This document shows, in pieces, positions 1 to 8,774 of a stretch of 57,723 nucleotides of DNA. Source of the stretch: Sphingosinicella soli (GTDB lineage: Bacteria > Pseudomonadota > Alphaproteobacteria > Sphingomonadales > Sphingomonadaceae); NCBI RefSeq assembly GCF_014199685.1, contig NZ_JACHNZ010000025.1, positions 1-57,723 on the forward strand, in the 5' to 3' direction. The position numbers and the translations under genes were made by a program. The notes under the pieces are model-generated. The model did no database searches. It saw only the letters and a list, made by a program, of their open reading frames with translations, and had not been told where the DNA came from. How positions within the stretch are numbered: the first letter of the stretch is position 1; the number at the start of each line of letters is the position of its first letter.

Positions 1-31
1 TCTGCTCTTCCGTAAACCTCAGTCGCTTCAT
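1..31 (-). CDS. IS3-family transposase OrfA, N-terminal fragment (partial)
   Basis: The ATG at 31-29 (minus) gives M-K-R-L-R-F-T-E-E-Q before the window ends. This N-terminus is the hallmark of IS3-family OrfA, a helix-turn-helix protein that binds the IS ends and joins OrfB by programmed frameshifting. Only ten residues are visible, so family assignment rests on this motif plus the terminal-repeat-like sequence just upstream. Confidence 0.7.
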   Translation of the reverse strand, partial: MKRLRFTEEQ

Positions 32-98
32 CGTCCGTCCTTCCATCAGGGCCGGACTCTAATCACGCGTGGAGGAAAATCAGGGGGTCACGTCATGT
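1..98 (-). mobile_element. 5' end of an IS3-family insertion sequence, cut by the window edge
   Basis: Read on the minus strand, positions 95-71 carry a terminal-repeat-like end (TGACC-CCCTGATTTTCCTCC, slightly degenerate) typical of IS3/IS407-group elements. About 40 bases further in is an ATG opening MKRLRFTEEQ, the usual first residues of an IS3-family OrfA. The rest of the element lies outside the window. The IS tip sits about 20 bases beyond the stop codon of the neighbouring GFA-family gene, so insertion did not break that gene. The exact outer end and target duplication cannot be fixed from one end. Confidence 0.75.
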
Positions 99-117
99 CG
101 CCTTCGCTCTATGTCCT

Positions 118-579
118 CTAAGGCCAACTTGTGGTGTCAAAATCAGGATGCTGGAAGGAGATAATTCCTGCCAGATGAGCCGCTGCTCGTGGCTCATCTG
201 TTGGGTGTTCCGGCAAACTTGCCAACGCTTCAAAATCAGCGATGCGCTCAGGTGACGCAAGTTGCTCGCTGAGATGAACTGAGCGCGGTTTGTCAATCGC
301 GCCAAGCGTGAAACTGATATTTCCCTCACCGTACTCGAAGGTAAGGGGCGTGCCACAATCCCTGCAAAACCCACGACGTACCTTGTTGGAGCTCTGGAAA
401 TAACTGGGCTGGCCTCGGGTCCAGGTTACTGCATCGAATGGCGCTCCGACGTAAGGTCCGAATAGCCCGCCGGTTGCTTTCTGGCACATCCGACAATGGC
501 AGATGGAGGCCTCTCCTAGTTCGCCCTCGATCCGGAAGCGCACCGCTCCACACTGGCATCCTCCGGTACTGGTCATCAT
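118..579 (-). CDS. GFA/CENP-V family zinc-binding protein
   Basis: The protein (about 153 residues from the ATG at 579) carries the three cysteine clusters of the glutathione-dependent formaldehyde-activating (GFA) fold: C-x-C in GGCQCG near the N-terminus, C-x-x-C in CHCRMC, and C-x-x-C in FCRDCG. These bind structural and active-site zinc. Family members are small cytosolic proteins; some act on S-hydroxymethyl-glutathione, but most have no proven substrate. The frame is open further upstream (to 669), but homology to the family begins at MMTSTGGCQCG, so a start at 579 or 576 is preferred; no clear ribosome binding site is seen. It lies between two IS remnants and shares no operon with its neighbours. 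Confidence 0.8.
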   Translation of the reverse strand: MMTSTGGCQCGAVRFRIEGELGEASICHCRMCQKATGGLFGPYVGAPFDAVTWTRGQPSYFQSSNKVRRGFCRDCGTPLTFEYGEGNISFTLGAIDKPRSVHLSEQLASPERIADFEALASLPEHPTDEPRAAAHLAGIISFQHPDFDTTSWP

Positions 580-688
580 GGCTTGGAGCGTTTCATATTC
601 GCCGGACATCCGCAATGATTCGAAAGCTGAAAGGCAGCTGTGAAGCAGATCGACGGTTCTTCGCGGCACCGTGCGCGGGTTGGTGCAG

Positions 689-780
689 GCGCCGTGCTCG
701 ACCTCGCGACCCGCAAGATCGTCGGTTGGGCTATGCGGGATCCTATGCGCGTCGAGATGCCGAAGGCAAATCGCCCGTGA
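689..780 (+). pseudogene. Decayed IS3-family transposase (OrfB) fragment
   Basis: In the frame of 694-780 the translation reads VLDLATRKIVGWAMRD followed by PMRVE, the conserved integrase-core strand of IS3-family OrfB that contains the first catalytic Asp (V-L-D). Homology stops after about 20 residues and the frame closes at TGA 778-780, so only a scrap remains. It lies on the strand opposite to the IS3 element at the window edge, so it probably comes from a separate insertion or a rearranged copy. Nothing else recognisable was seen in 580-883. Confidence 0.65.
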
Positions 781-883
781 AATCTACCACCATCTCTGCG
801 CCGACAGAAAATTTACCATGACCGGGCACGAAAGACCGACTAGGGGCATCAACACACCGATAGAGAGCGTCTAAATGGGGAAG

Positions 884-2344
884 TCATTCAGCCTCTATAT
901 TCGTGAATCCCGTGTGTTTTCGTTCGCCTCCGTCCTGGATCGGAAAGACCTGATCGCTCCCCGGAATGGGCGGTGCCGGCAGATTCTTTTCTGCGTAGCG
1001 CGCGTGATTCAGCATGTCGCCGGTGCTGGGCAACACCGGCGGGCGGGCAAGCGATTCATCGAAACGGAAGGCCGCAGTCATGTCACCGAAAGTCTTCCGG
1101 CGCCAGTCGGAGATGTTCGGCTCGTGCACGCCTGTCACACGTTCAAGAAAACGGAGCACCGAGGTGTGCTCAAACGGCTGGCTGCAGACCCAGCCGCCGG
1201 CCGTCCAGGGCGAGACGATGATGCAGGGGACGCGGAAGCCCGCGCCGATCGGCAGGCCGTCGATGAATTCGCCGGGGGTGCCGTCCGGTGGAACGGGCGG
1301 TGGCACATGGTCGAACAGGCCGTCATTCTCATCGTAGTTCAGGATGAAGACGGTTTTCGCCCAGACATCGGGGTTGGCCGCGAGTGCGTCCAGCTTTCCG
1401 GCGATGAATTCCGCGCCCGCCGCCGGACTGCCATTGGCCGGGTGCTCGCAAGCCTCCTGACTGGCGTGCAGCCATGTCACCGTCGGCAGCCGGTCGTGAA
1501 GGGCCTCATATTCGAACTCACCGTCCGACGCCACCGGCATGCCTTTCACGCGCAGCGGTGATCCCGGCGGAGCGTCCATGAACTGACGGAACATCCGCAG
1601 TATATTGAGACCCAAACCCGGACCGGCATTCCGGTGTACCTTCCAGCTTACACCCGCCTCCTCCAGACGTTCGGGGTATGTCTTCCAAGTCAGACCTTCC
1701 GGCGGAAACTGGTTTCGCGCAAAGTCGAAGCGGCCATCCCCGTTCGCCGTTCCCGTCAGCCAGTGAAAACGGTTCGGCCGCGTTGGGCCGAGTACGGAAC
1801 AATGATAGGCATCGCAGATCGTGAACGCCTCAGCCAGCGCCCGGTGGAAGGTGATGTCCTCACGTTTGAAATAGCCCATCGTGTAAGGGCCGTGCGCGCC
1901 GTCCGCCTTGCGATGTGCGGGGAGCCACTGATCCATTTGCCCACCGTTCCAAGCCTGGTGTTGAACCGCCCAGGCGTGGCTGGTGGAAGGCAACGACTGC
2001 GCACTCGTGGAAAAGCTGTCGAGATGGAAAGGGAGTGTGTAGCCCCTCGGGTTCTCGGCATCCGGCTGGTGGAAGACATTCTGGCCATTGGGCAACACCA
2101 GCGCATTCGGATCGCCGAAGCCGCGCACACCGGCCATCGTACCGAAATAATGATCGAACGAGCGGTTTTCCTGCATCAGCAGAACGACATGTTTTATGTC
2201 CTTCAGCGACCCCTTGCGGCGCGAGGTCTGCGCCATCAGCTTCCGCACATTGGGCGGCATCAGGGAGAGCGCCGCGGAAAGCGAGGCCGTTTGTGCAGCG
2301 CCTTTCAGGATGCGCCTGCGGGTGAATGTTGGGCTGTGCGACAC
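884..2344 (-). CDS. Exported phosphoesterase of the phospholipase C / acid phosphatase family
   Basis: This 486-residue protein starts at a GTG (2344) with a good AGGAGAG ribosome site. It begins with a Tat-type signal (TRRRILKG then a hydrophobic stretch), so it is exported folded. The phosphoesterase family signature KHVVLLMQENRSFDHYFG lies near residues 51-68, and a second motif, YDENDGLFDHVPPP, lies further in. These are the metal- and substrate-binding regions of bacterial phospholipases C of the PlcC/PlcN type. Length fits the shorter, mycobacterial-like forms without the extra C-terminal repeats of Pseudomonas PlcN. It hydrolyses a phosphodiester or phosphomonoester outside the cytoplasm; phospholipid is the best guess. 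It follows an exported metallophosphatase and an STN-type TonB receptor on the same strand, suggesting a joint role in using a phosphorylated nutrient. Confidence 0.85.
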   Translation of the reverse strand: MSHSPTFTRRRILKGAAQTASLSAALSLMPPNVRKLMAQTSRRKGSLKDIKHVVLLMQENRSFDHYFGTMAGVRGFGDPNALVLPNGQNVFHQPDAENPRGYTLPFHLDSFSTSAQSLPSTSHAWAVQHQAWNGGQMDQWLPAHRKADGAHGPYTMGYFKREDITFHRALAEAFTICDAYHCSVLGPTRPNRFHWLTGTANGDGRFDFARNQFPPEGLTWKTYPERLEEAGVSWKVHRNAGPGLGLNILRMFRQFMDAPPGSPLRVKGMPVASDGEFEYEALHDRLPTVTWLHASQEACEHPANGSPAAGAEFIAGKLDALAANPDVWAKTVFILNYDENDGLFDHVPPPVPPDGTPGEFIDGLPIGAGFRVPCIIVSPWTAGGWVCSQPFEHTSVLRFLERVTGVHEPNISDWRRKTFGDMTAAFRFDESLARPPVLPSTGDMLNHARYAEKNLPAPPIPGSDQVFPIQDGGERKHTGFTNIEAE

Positions 2345-2395
2345 GGCGCTCTCCTACGCTTATTGGCACTATGCGTTTGGTGGGGCAGATGAATT

Positions 2396-3688
2396 TTACT
2401 GCCCGCTCATCTTGAAACGCTTGTGGAAATCTTCGAGCGGGACAGTGAATTCGTCGCGCTTCAAAAAGTCTTGGTCGGAAAGTTCAGCATGGCCTTCCCG
2501 CGCCTTGTACCATGTGCCGTACTCGGGAATTTCGCCTGCAAACTTTCCATAATGCGTGGAATAGGTGCGGACTTCGATGCTTGGTTTGTCCGTATCGAGA
2601 CGAAAATTCAGCAGCCTTAACCAGCCATCGCCGATAGCGCGCTCGGCACCCGCATCCTTGGCCGTTTGTCCCCTTGCCTGATAGTCAGCCATGATCTGCC
2701 AGACCGTATTGCCGAACCGATTGGTATCGGCTCCCAGTCCTTGTCCGCTGACATGCCCGCTCAAGACGAGGAAGATCTGGTCATGCTGGCTTAGGAATTC
2801 GTTCCATATCATTTCGGGACTGTTATCGAGCGAATCCAGAGCACTGTTGTTGGGGTTGGAGGCACCATGCCGGCGACCGTCCCGGCCGAGATAATCGTGG
2901 GTCGTGACGATCGTCGGCAGGCCGGGGTAACGGCCTATCATCTCCGCTGCCCACGCCAGCGAGGCGTCCGGTGCATGATACTGTAGGCCGATGTGCAGGA
3001 AGCGGCATTGACCGGCGGTGAAAATCTGGGCGCTGTCGGCGCCGCCATCATGCGCGCCGACGTACCAGGGCTTGCCGTCGAAAAATCCGGAGCGGTCGGA
3101 AAACGCGGATTGAAACCCCGTGAGGCCGCCGACATGCCGCACGCCTGCCTGCTTCAGTTCCGGTCGTGGAGGGTGGGCCGGATCGGTCCACAGCGCATCC
3201 AGGTCATGATTGCCCGGGACTACCGAAAATGGCATCTTGCCCATCAGAAGCTTGAAGCCGTTCACCGCAGCGGGAATCTCGAAAGCTCTTGTGTGGACCT
3301 TGGGAGAGATGGCGACTTCCGAACCGCCGATGTTGGGCATCCCTTTGAAACCACGCGCGGCATGATGCGGGTCCATCCACTCCGAATAATGCTGCCAGAT
3401 GTCTCCGACGTGCGTGGCGAACACGATATCGCCGCCGCTGCTGCGCGACTGCTGGGAAATCCACAACATCTGCGCGTAAAGCTGCTCCGTCGCATCGAAA
3501 GCGAAGCCCGACCAGACTTGGTTCCTGTAATCGACGTAATTCTGCGTGTCCGGGATCATCGCAACAGTGAAGGCGCCGCAATCGCCGTCCCGGTAGCTCG
3601 CGGCCAACGCTGCCGAAGGCAATACCGTCACGGCAAAAGCGGTCAACATTGCAAGGCTGCCGTTCAGAATACACCGACGCGTCTTCAT
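2396..3688 (-). CDS. Exported calcineurin-like metallophosphoesterase
   Basis: This 430-residue protein has a Sec-type signal peptide ending near ALAAS, so it should be periplasmic. The metallophosphoesterase ligands appear in order: D-x-Q in MIPDTQN (about 47-51), GD in THVGDIW, GNHD in VVPGNHDLD, then a THDYLG and an LSGHVSGQ histidine motif. Together they build the two-metal centre of this superfamily. The ATG at 3688 has an AAGGA ribosome site about seven bases upstream. It sits 51 bases upstream of the phospholipase-like gene and 80 bases downstream of the TonB receptor, in the same direction. The substrate is unknown; phosphomonoester or diester cleavage is inferred from the fold. Confidence 0.87.
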   Translation of the reverse strand: MKTRRCILNGSLAMLTAFAVTVLPSAALAASYRDGDCGAFTVAMIPDTQNYVDYRNQVWSGFAFDATEQLYAQMLWISQQSRSSGGDIVFATHVGDIWQHYSEWMDPHHAARGFKGMPNIGGSEVAISPKVHTRAFEIPAAVNGFKLLMGKMPFSVVPGNHDLDALWTDPAHPPRPELKQAGVRHVGGLTGFQSAFSDRSGFFDGKPWYVGAHDGGADSAQIFTAGQCRFLHIGLQYHAPDASLAWAAEMIGRYPGLPTIVTTHDYLGRDGRRHGASNPNNSALDSLDNSPEMIWNEFLSQHDQIFLVLSGHVSGQGLGADTNRFGNTVWQIMADYQARGQTAKDAGAERAIGDGWLRLLNFRLDTDKPSIEVRTYSTHYGKFAGEIPEYGTWYKAREGHAELSDQDFLKRDEFTVPLEDFHKRFKMSGQ

Positions 3689-3740
3689 TGCATTTTCCTT
3701 CTCTTCGATTGAGCGGCGGCGGATCGCCGGGAGAGCTTGA

Positions 3741-3760
3741 GGGAGGGGTTTCCCCTTCCC
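3741..3760 (-). terminator. Hairpin between receptor and phosphatase genes
   Basis: On the minus strand GGGAAGGGG pairs with CCCCTCCC around an AAA loop, with one bulged A. It lacks a strong T-run, so it is more likely a partial terminator or mRNA processing hairpin that sets the ratio of receptor to phosphatase than a full stop. Confidence 0.45.
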
Positions 3761-3768
3761 GATACCCG

Positions 3769-6700
3769 TCAGAACTTGGCGTTGGCGCCCACGAAAAAGT
3801 ATCGCCCGATCGTGTCAAAGATACCGCCGGAACCGGTGTAGGTGTCCGGCACCTGCGGCGGCTTCACGTTGAACACGTTGTTGACGCCGAACGTGAATCG
3901 ATAGTTTTCATTGACCGCGTATCCGAGCGACACGTCGTTGTTGATCCACGAAGGAACCCTGTTGGTATCGAAGGCCTCATCCGAGGTCGCATTGGTGACA
4001 TGAAGCGACGCCCCGCGGATTTGCGTATTCCAGGCAATGTTGAAGCCGTTGATCGCATAGCTGGCGAAAACATTGCCCCGGAAACGTGGATCGAGATATC
4101 CCGTCACCTGTTTCAGGATGCTGGCCTCGATGCCGGGCACGGCCTCGGTTTCCTTATCAAGAAGATATGTGCCCTTGAAGCCGATGCTGAACAGGCCCTC
4201 GCCGATATCCCGCCGATAATTGACACCGAAGTCGAGACCCCGCGCCGTCATGTTCGACGCGTTGATCTGCTGCGTTCTCATCGTTGCGATCGCGCGAACC
4301 GGGTCGCTCTGATCGCGTGTCATCGCATCGCAGAAGATGTTGTCGATCGTGGGCAGATCGACGCAATAGGCCGCGATCTGGTTTCCGGTGAATTGAGTGA
4401 TAACGCTCTCGATGTCGATGTCCCAGTAGTCGGCCGTGATGTCGAGGCCCGGAATGAACCGCGGCTGCAGGATGACGCCGAGCGTGAGGCTGTTCGACGT
4501 TTCCGGCATCAGGTCGGGGTTGCCGCCTGTGGTGAGCTGAGACGTCAGCTGACTGGCAAGGCCGGGTGTGGTGATGCCGAGCGCACGACAATTGGCCTCC
4601 CGCGTGGCGCTAACATAGATGTTCTGCGCCTCGCACGGGTCGTCGAGGTTCGATACGCCTGTGTTGACCGGCTCATAGAGTTCGCCGAAATTGGGCACGC
4701 GCACGCTGCGTGAACGCACGCCGCGAAAGGTGACGCCGTCGACCGGCGACCAGATGAGACCCGCTTTCCAGGCATCCGTGTTGCCGAACGTGTTGTAGTC
4801 CGAGTAACGATAGGCGCCCTCGACTTCGAGGCGGCGGGCAAACGGCAAGCCCTGCAGCACAGGGACAACCAGTTCGCCGTAAAATTCGGATACCTCGAGC
4901 GCCGCGTCGATTTCGGCATGCTGCGTGACGCCGCCGCTATGCGCGAGTTCGCCGGGAACAGCGAGCGGATCTTCCCGTGTGTTCAGCGTCTCCTCGCGCC
5001 TTTCCGCGCCGATCGCGACCGAAACATCGCCGTAAGGAAGACGGAACGCCCGGCCGACGATGCTGCCGCCAAAGATCGTCTGCGTGTTCACCCACTTCTC
5101 GCGGCGCGTGGCGAACAGCCAGTCGCGCTGCGCGTCCGTCGGCGCAGCATTGCCGAAAACATTGTAGGGAACGCAGCCTGCGGCACGTGCCTCGGGATCA
5201 CGGCACACGGGATCGCCGGTTACCGGGTCGGCGACAACATCACGCGCCGAAATCCAGCGATTGGCCCGGAGCGTGCCGGGGTTGGAGACGTTGTTGGACG
5301 TTCGCCCATACTGGAAGAAGCCGTTCCATTCGAGGTCGCCGGTCAGTCGACCGCCGATCTCGTTCGAAATTGTGTAGGCATTACGCTTCTGCACGTCCCG
5401 CCGGATGCCCATTTCCGGATAGATGCGTGCCAGGCGAAGCGATGTCAGGTCGTTGTCGGTCATGAACTGCCGAATGGGATCGGGCAGAAAGGGGTTGTCG
5501 AGAAAGGCCGTGGCGCCGCCGGCCCCGTTCAGCCACGTGTTGCGGCTGTCCTCGCGGATATAGGTCTTCGTTCCGTTATACAGCGTATGACCATAATCGA
5601 CGCGCGCGGAGTACCGGATCGCGTCGGTCAGTTGATAGTCGAAATTGCCGATCACGGAGAACTGCTCCAGCGGGGAAACAAGCTGCTCCCCGGAATTGAG
5701 CGGCAGCGTGCCTTCGACGAAATACTCGCCTGTTCCGGCTGTATATTCTCCCGGCGTCGAGACCCGGTTGATGTTCTGAACCTTTACCGCGTCGTTGAGG
5801 TAGACGTAATTGATGTTGTCATGAACGAAGGTCGGGTTCACGTTCAGACGCGTTGCAGCCCAGTTGGTGTAGATGATGGTATCGGGAATTCCGTCAGCCA
5901 GCCCGGTGTTGGCGGGATTGGACTGATAAACGAGATGGCGGTGTGCATAATCGCGATCATTGACGTGGACGCCGTTGCTTTTGACGTAGGTGCCGCCGAT
6001 GCTGACGGAACCGCGCCCCCCGGCGAGCTTCGAGCCCGCGACGAGAGACAGGGACTGAGTGGCGCCATCGCCCTTCTGGGAAATGCCCGACGTGCCGGAG
6101 AGTTCGATGCCTTCGATATCCCGTTTGGTGATGATGTTCACCGCGCCCGTGACGGCGTCCGCACCATAGATTGCGGCGGCACCGCCCGTAATCACCTCGA
6201 TCCGGTCGATCATGCCGACAGGAATCATGTTGAGGTCGACCGCCGAACTCCGCGCGGAGCCGGATACGCGACGTTTGCCGTCAAGAAGGGTGAGCGTGCG
6301 ATTGACGCCCATGTTGCGCAGATTGATGGATGCCGTGCCGCCATCGAAATTTTGCGAGCCCGCATTGCCGCGTCCGACGCCTGGCGAAATTGAAGGTTCG
6401 CGGATCAGTGCCGCCCACGCGGTGACAAGACCGAGTTGCCGGGACTGCTCCATGTTGATGACGCTGACCGGCATCGGGTTCTCGAGTTCCGGCCGCGCGA
6501 TGCGTGACCCGGTGACGACAATAGCGCTATCCTCCTCGATTACGGGCAACGGCGCGTTCGCGCCAAGAATCGCCACTTTTCCATCAAAGGAACGAACTGT
6601 CAGGCGGGTGCCGGACAGAAGCTGGTCGAGCGCGACTCTGACATCGAGGCTTCCCCGCACGGCGTTTGTCCGATTTTCCTCCGCGTCGCGGCCGGCAAGC

Positions 6701-6864
6701 GTGATCTGGATTCCAGCCTGCCGAGCGAATTCGCGAATGCCGCTCGAAGCAGGCTGTGCGGCAATGTTGAAGTTGCGGACCTGCGCTTGCGCTGCACTGG
6801 ATGCACAAATAGTCACCGCCACAGCCGCAAATGATGCGGCTGATCGCAAGAAAGAAGAATGCAT
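3769..6864 (-). CDS. TonB-dependent receptor with N-terminal STN signalling domain
   Basis: This 1031-residue outer-membrane receptor has a signal peptide ending near AAQAQ, then an STN (secretin/TonB N-terminal) domain at about residues 30-100 (FNIAAQPASSGIREFARQAG). The TonB box region follows (AIVVTGSRI), then a plug domain and a 22-strand barrel ending in the aromatic motif ANAKF. The STN domain is used by transducing receptors to pass a ligand signal to a FecR-type protein. The FecR and FecI-type genes lie immediately upstream on the same strand, which fits. Two exported phosphoesterases follow. It probably imports a product or substrate of those enzymes; the ligand is not predictable from sequence. 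The start at 6864 has an AAAGGG site upstream. Confidence 0.9.
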   Translation of the reverse strand: MHSSFLRSAASFAAVAVTICASSAAQAQVRNFNIAAQPASSGIREFARQAGIQITLAGRDAEENRTNAVRGSLDVRVALDQLLSGTRLTVRSFDGKVAILGANAPLPVIEEDSAIVVTGSRIARPELENPMPVSVINMEQSRQLGLVTAWAALIREPSISPGVGRGNAGSQNFDGGTASINLRNMGVNRTLTLLDGKRRVSGSARSSAVDLNMIPVGMIDRIEVITGGAAAIYGADAVTGAVNIITKRDIEGIELSGTSGISQKGDGATQSLSLVAGSKLAGGRGSVSIGGTYVKSNGVHVNDRDYAHRHLVYQSNPANTGLADGIPDTIIYTNWAATRLNVNPTFVHDNINYVYLNDAVKVQNINRVSTPGEYTAGTGEYFVEGTLPLNSGEQLVSPLEQFSVIGNFDYQLTDAIRYSARVDYGHTLYNGTKTYIREDSRNTWLNGAGGATAFLDNPFLPDPIRQFMTDNDLTSLRLARIYPEMGIRRDVQKRNAYTISNEIGGRLTGDLEWNGFFQYGRTSNNVSNPGTLRANRWISARDVVADPVTGDPVCRDPEARAAGCVPYNVFGNAAPTDAQRDWLFATRREKWVNTQTIFGGSIVGRAFRLPYGDVSVAIGAERREETLNTREDPLAVPGELAHSGGVTQHAEIDAALEVSEFYGELVVPVLQGLPFARRLEVEGAYRYSDYNTFGNTDAWKAGLIWSPVDGVTFRGVRSRSVRVPNFGELYEPVNTGVSNLDDPCEAQNIYVSATREANCRALGITTPGLASQLTSQLTTGGNPDLMPETSNSLTLGVILQPRFIPGLDITADYWDIDIESVITQFTGNQIAAYCVDLPTIDNIFCDAMTRDQSDPVRAIATMRTQQINASNMTARGLDFGVNYRRDIGEGLFSIGFKGTYLLDKETEAVPGIEASILKQVTGYLDPRFRGNVFASYAINGFNIAWNTQIRGASLHVTNATSDEAFDTNRVPSWINNDVSLGYAVNENYRFTFGVNNVFNVKPPQVPDTYTGSGGIFDTIGRYFFVGANAKF

Positions 6865-6953
6865 TTGAATTGGCCCTTTTGTGTTTTGCCGTCTGATCTA
6901 AAGACGTGTCAAAATCAGTTTTGGGTCTTCGAGGGAGGTGTTAATGTTTGTGT

Positions 6954-7967
6954 TCAGTTTGATTTCGAATTTATTACAATTCCTTCCCGACCATGTTCTA
7001 CGCTTCCTCCTGCCACGGCGGCGACGGCATGCGCAAACTGTTCGGGATCATTGGCCTTGTACAGGCCGATAATCGTCATGTCTTCGATGGCGGGATCGGT
7101 GATCACGATCTTCGTGCTGTTGACGCGATTGAATCGGGCAACGGCCGACTTGATCGACACGTTGTCGAGCGAAATCTGCGCCAGTTCCGGCGGAGGAAGT
7201 TGCGGGGACGCAGACGCTGTCGGCACGTCGCTCGGCTTTTTCGGCCCGGGATCGAGCGTCACCATGCCGCCTGCTTGAAGCAGAACGGCCTGATCGCGCT
7301 CGTCGCGAGGCCAGACCAGTACGCTGCCTTCCGTGACCTTGATCGTGCCGCCCGTGGGCCCCATGCGGCGGACGGAATACGTGGTTCCGGTTGCCTGTGC
7401 ATAGACATCGCCTGAACGCACCACGAAGGGGCGCGCCTTGTCCTTCGCAACCTGGAAGGTTGCTTCACCGGCGAGCAGTGTAACCCTACGATGGTCAGCC
7501 GAAAGCGCGACTTCGATGTTTGCATCCGCGCTGAGTGTTGCGACCGATCCATCGTTCAGTTTCACGACTTCCCTCGCCGGCGCGTGCGCCGATCGTTGGG
7601 CGGACAGAAGCGCCGGTCCGCCGACGCTCACGATCGCAACCAGGCAGGCCGCCAAAGCGGCGACCCCAGGAGCGATTTTTCGGTTCCGCGCAAAAACGGA
7701 GCGCCGCCGCGAAACCAACCCCGGTCCTTCAGCCCAACTCTCATGGGAGGCGCCCGCAACGGCATCGTCTGTCGCACGCATCCATGCCCGCGCGCGCGCA
7801 AACGCTCCCCGATGGCGGGTATCTGCCGCCAGCCAGGCTTCCAGTCTTGCCTCGTCCTCGGCGGTCATCTCGCCATACGCCAGCTCGACGGCCCAGCGAA
7901 CGGCTTCCTCGTTGATGCCGTTAGTGACGCCGTTGCTTGCCAATGACTTCCGCCTCCCTTTCGACAT
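6954..7967 (-). CDS. FecR-type anti-sigma factor / inner-membrane signal transducer
   Basis: This protein of about 337 residues has an N-terminal cytoplasmic DUF4880 region (EEAVRWAVELAYGEMTAEDEARLEAWLAAD), a single membrane segment (GVAALAACLVAIVSVGGPALL) and a periplasmic FecR domain (EVVKLNDGSVATLSADANIEV). The C-terminal DUF4974-like part (ISLDNVSIKSAVARFNRVN) probably contacts the receptor's STN domain. It holds the sigma factor until the receptor signals ligand. The gene overlaps the end of the sigma gene. Two starts are possible: the ATG at 7967, or a TTG at 7943 preceded by a strong GGGAGG site. Either gives translational coupling to the sigma factor. Confidence 0.9.
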   Translation of the reverse strand: MSKGRRKSLASNGVTNGINEEAVRWAVELAYGEMTAEDEARLEAWLAADTRHRGAFARARAWMRATDDAVAGASHESWAEGPGLVSRRRSVFARNRKIAPGVAALAACLVAIVSVGGPALLSAQRSAHAPAREVVKLNDGSVATLSADANIEVALSADHRRVTLLAGEATFQVAKDKARPFVVRSGDVYAQATGTTYSVRRMGPTGGTIKVTEGSVLVWPRDERDQAVLLQAGGMVTLDPGPKKPSDVPTASASPQLPPPELAQISLDNVSIKSAVARFNRVNSTKIVITDPAIEDMTIIGLYKANDPEQFAHAVAAVAGGSVEHGREGIVINSKSN

Positions 7968-8514
7968 TATCCGGTTCGCCGTTCTCCACGCGCTCATCCT
8001 GCTCCGCCATGATCTTCAGGATACGGTGCATACCGCGCTCGACGTACTTCTTCAGCGCGTCCTCGCTGACCTGCAGGCGTTCAGCGGTTTCCCGCCTCGA
8101 AAGGCCTTCGACACGCCGCAGCTCGATCGCGCGGCGATGCGTTTCGGACAATTCGGCAAGCAATCGGTTCACACGTTCGAGTTCCTGTTTCGCCTCCAAT
8201 GCCCGATCCGCAAGAGGGCCACTATCTACGACGTTCGACAAGTCGATTTGGGTCATGGATGTGAAGTTTACGATGCCGGCCCTGCGCATCAGGTCTGTCG
8301 CGACCGTGTGAACAGTGCGGAAAAAATAGGATCGCGGGCATTCGATATGATCGACCGAAGCCAAGCTCGCCAGGCGGCAATAGGCTTCCTGAATGACGTC
8401 CTCTATATCGAGAACGTGATACCAACGGCGCGAAAGCCAGTTGCGCACGTCCCGTTCATGAGGAACGATTTCCCGAGCGAGCCAAGCCGAAATGGTGTCG
8501 TTCTCATCATTCAT
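7921..8514 (-). CDS. ECF RNA polymerase sigma factor, FecI type
   Basis: This 197-residue protein has a sigma region 2 (VLDIEDVIQEAYCRLASLASVDHIECPRSYFF, written here in pieces: VLDIEDVIQEAYCRL near 33-47) and a region 4 helix-turn-helix (LSRRETAERLQVSEDALKKYV near 154-174). This architecture is typical of FecI-like extracytoplasmic-function sigma factors. It should direct transcription of the downstream receptor and phosphoesterase genes when FecR is triggered. It heads the minus-strand set sigma, FecR, receptor, phosphatase, phospholipase. No clear promoter was recognised in the 260 bases upstream (8515-8774), which also hold the 3' flank of the iron ABC gene. Confidence 0.9.
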   Translation of the reverse strand: MNDENDTISAWLAREIVPHERDVRNWLSRRWYHVLDIEDVIQEAYCRLASLASVDHIECPRSYFFRTVHTVATDLMRRAGIVNFTSMTQIDLSNVVDSGPLADRALEAKQELERVNRLLAELSETHRRAIELRRVEGLSRRETAERLQVSEDALKKYVERGMHRILKIMAEQDERVENGEPDNVEREAEVIGKQRRH

Positions 8515-8774
8515 CCAACGCCGCCGTTCGCACTTCAGTGGATCATTGCTAACCGAATCATGGCGACCATATCGCTCGCCATCTGAAACAGGGGATGCGT
8601 GACAGGCTCATGACATCAGGTGCGATCGTCGCAGCGGCCAGGCGAAAACGCCCGTTGGGAGTTTGCGGATTTCAAACGACAGTTACCCAAGGGCCTCTTG
8701 TCAAAGGTGTCCGCCAAATCGAGCGATCATCAGTTACGCTGGTGTCGCGACTGGGCGCGGTCGGAACGCAGAGT

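Noticed and set aside
3769-8514. Lasso-peptide locus (sphingomonad lasso clusters also carry FecI, FecR and a TonB receptor)
   Set aside because: No precursor peptide, B or C biosynthesis proteins or prolyl-oligopeptidase-type isopeptidase were found next to the receptor; two phosphoesterases are there instead.
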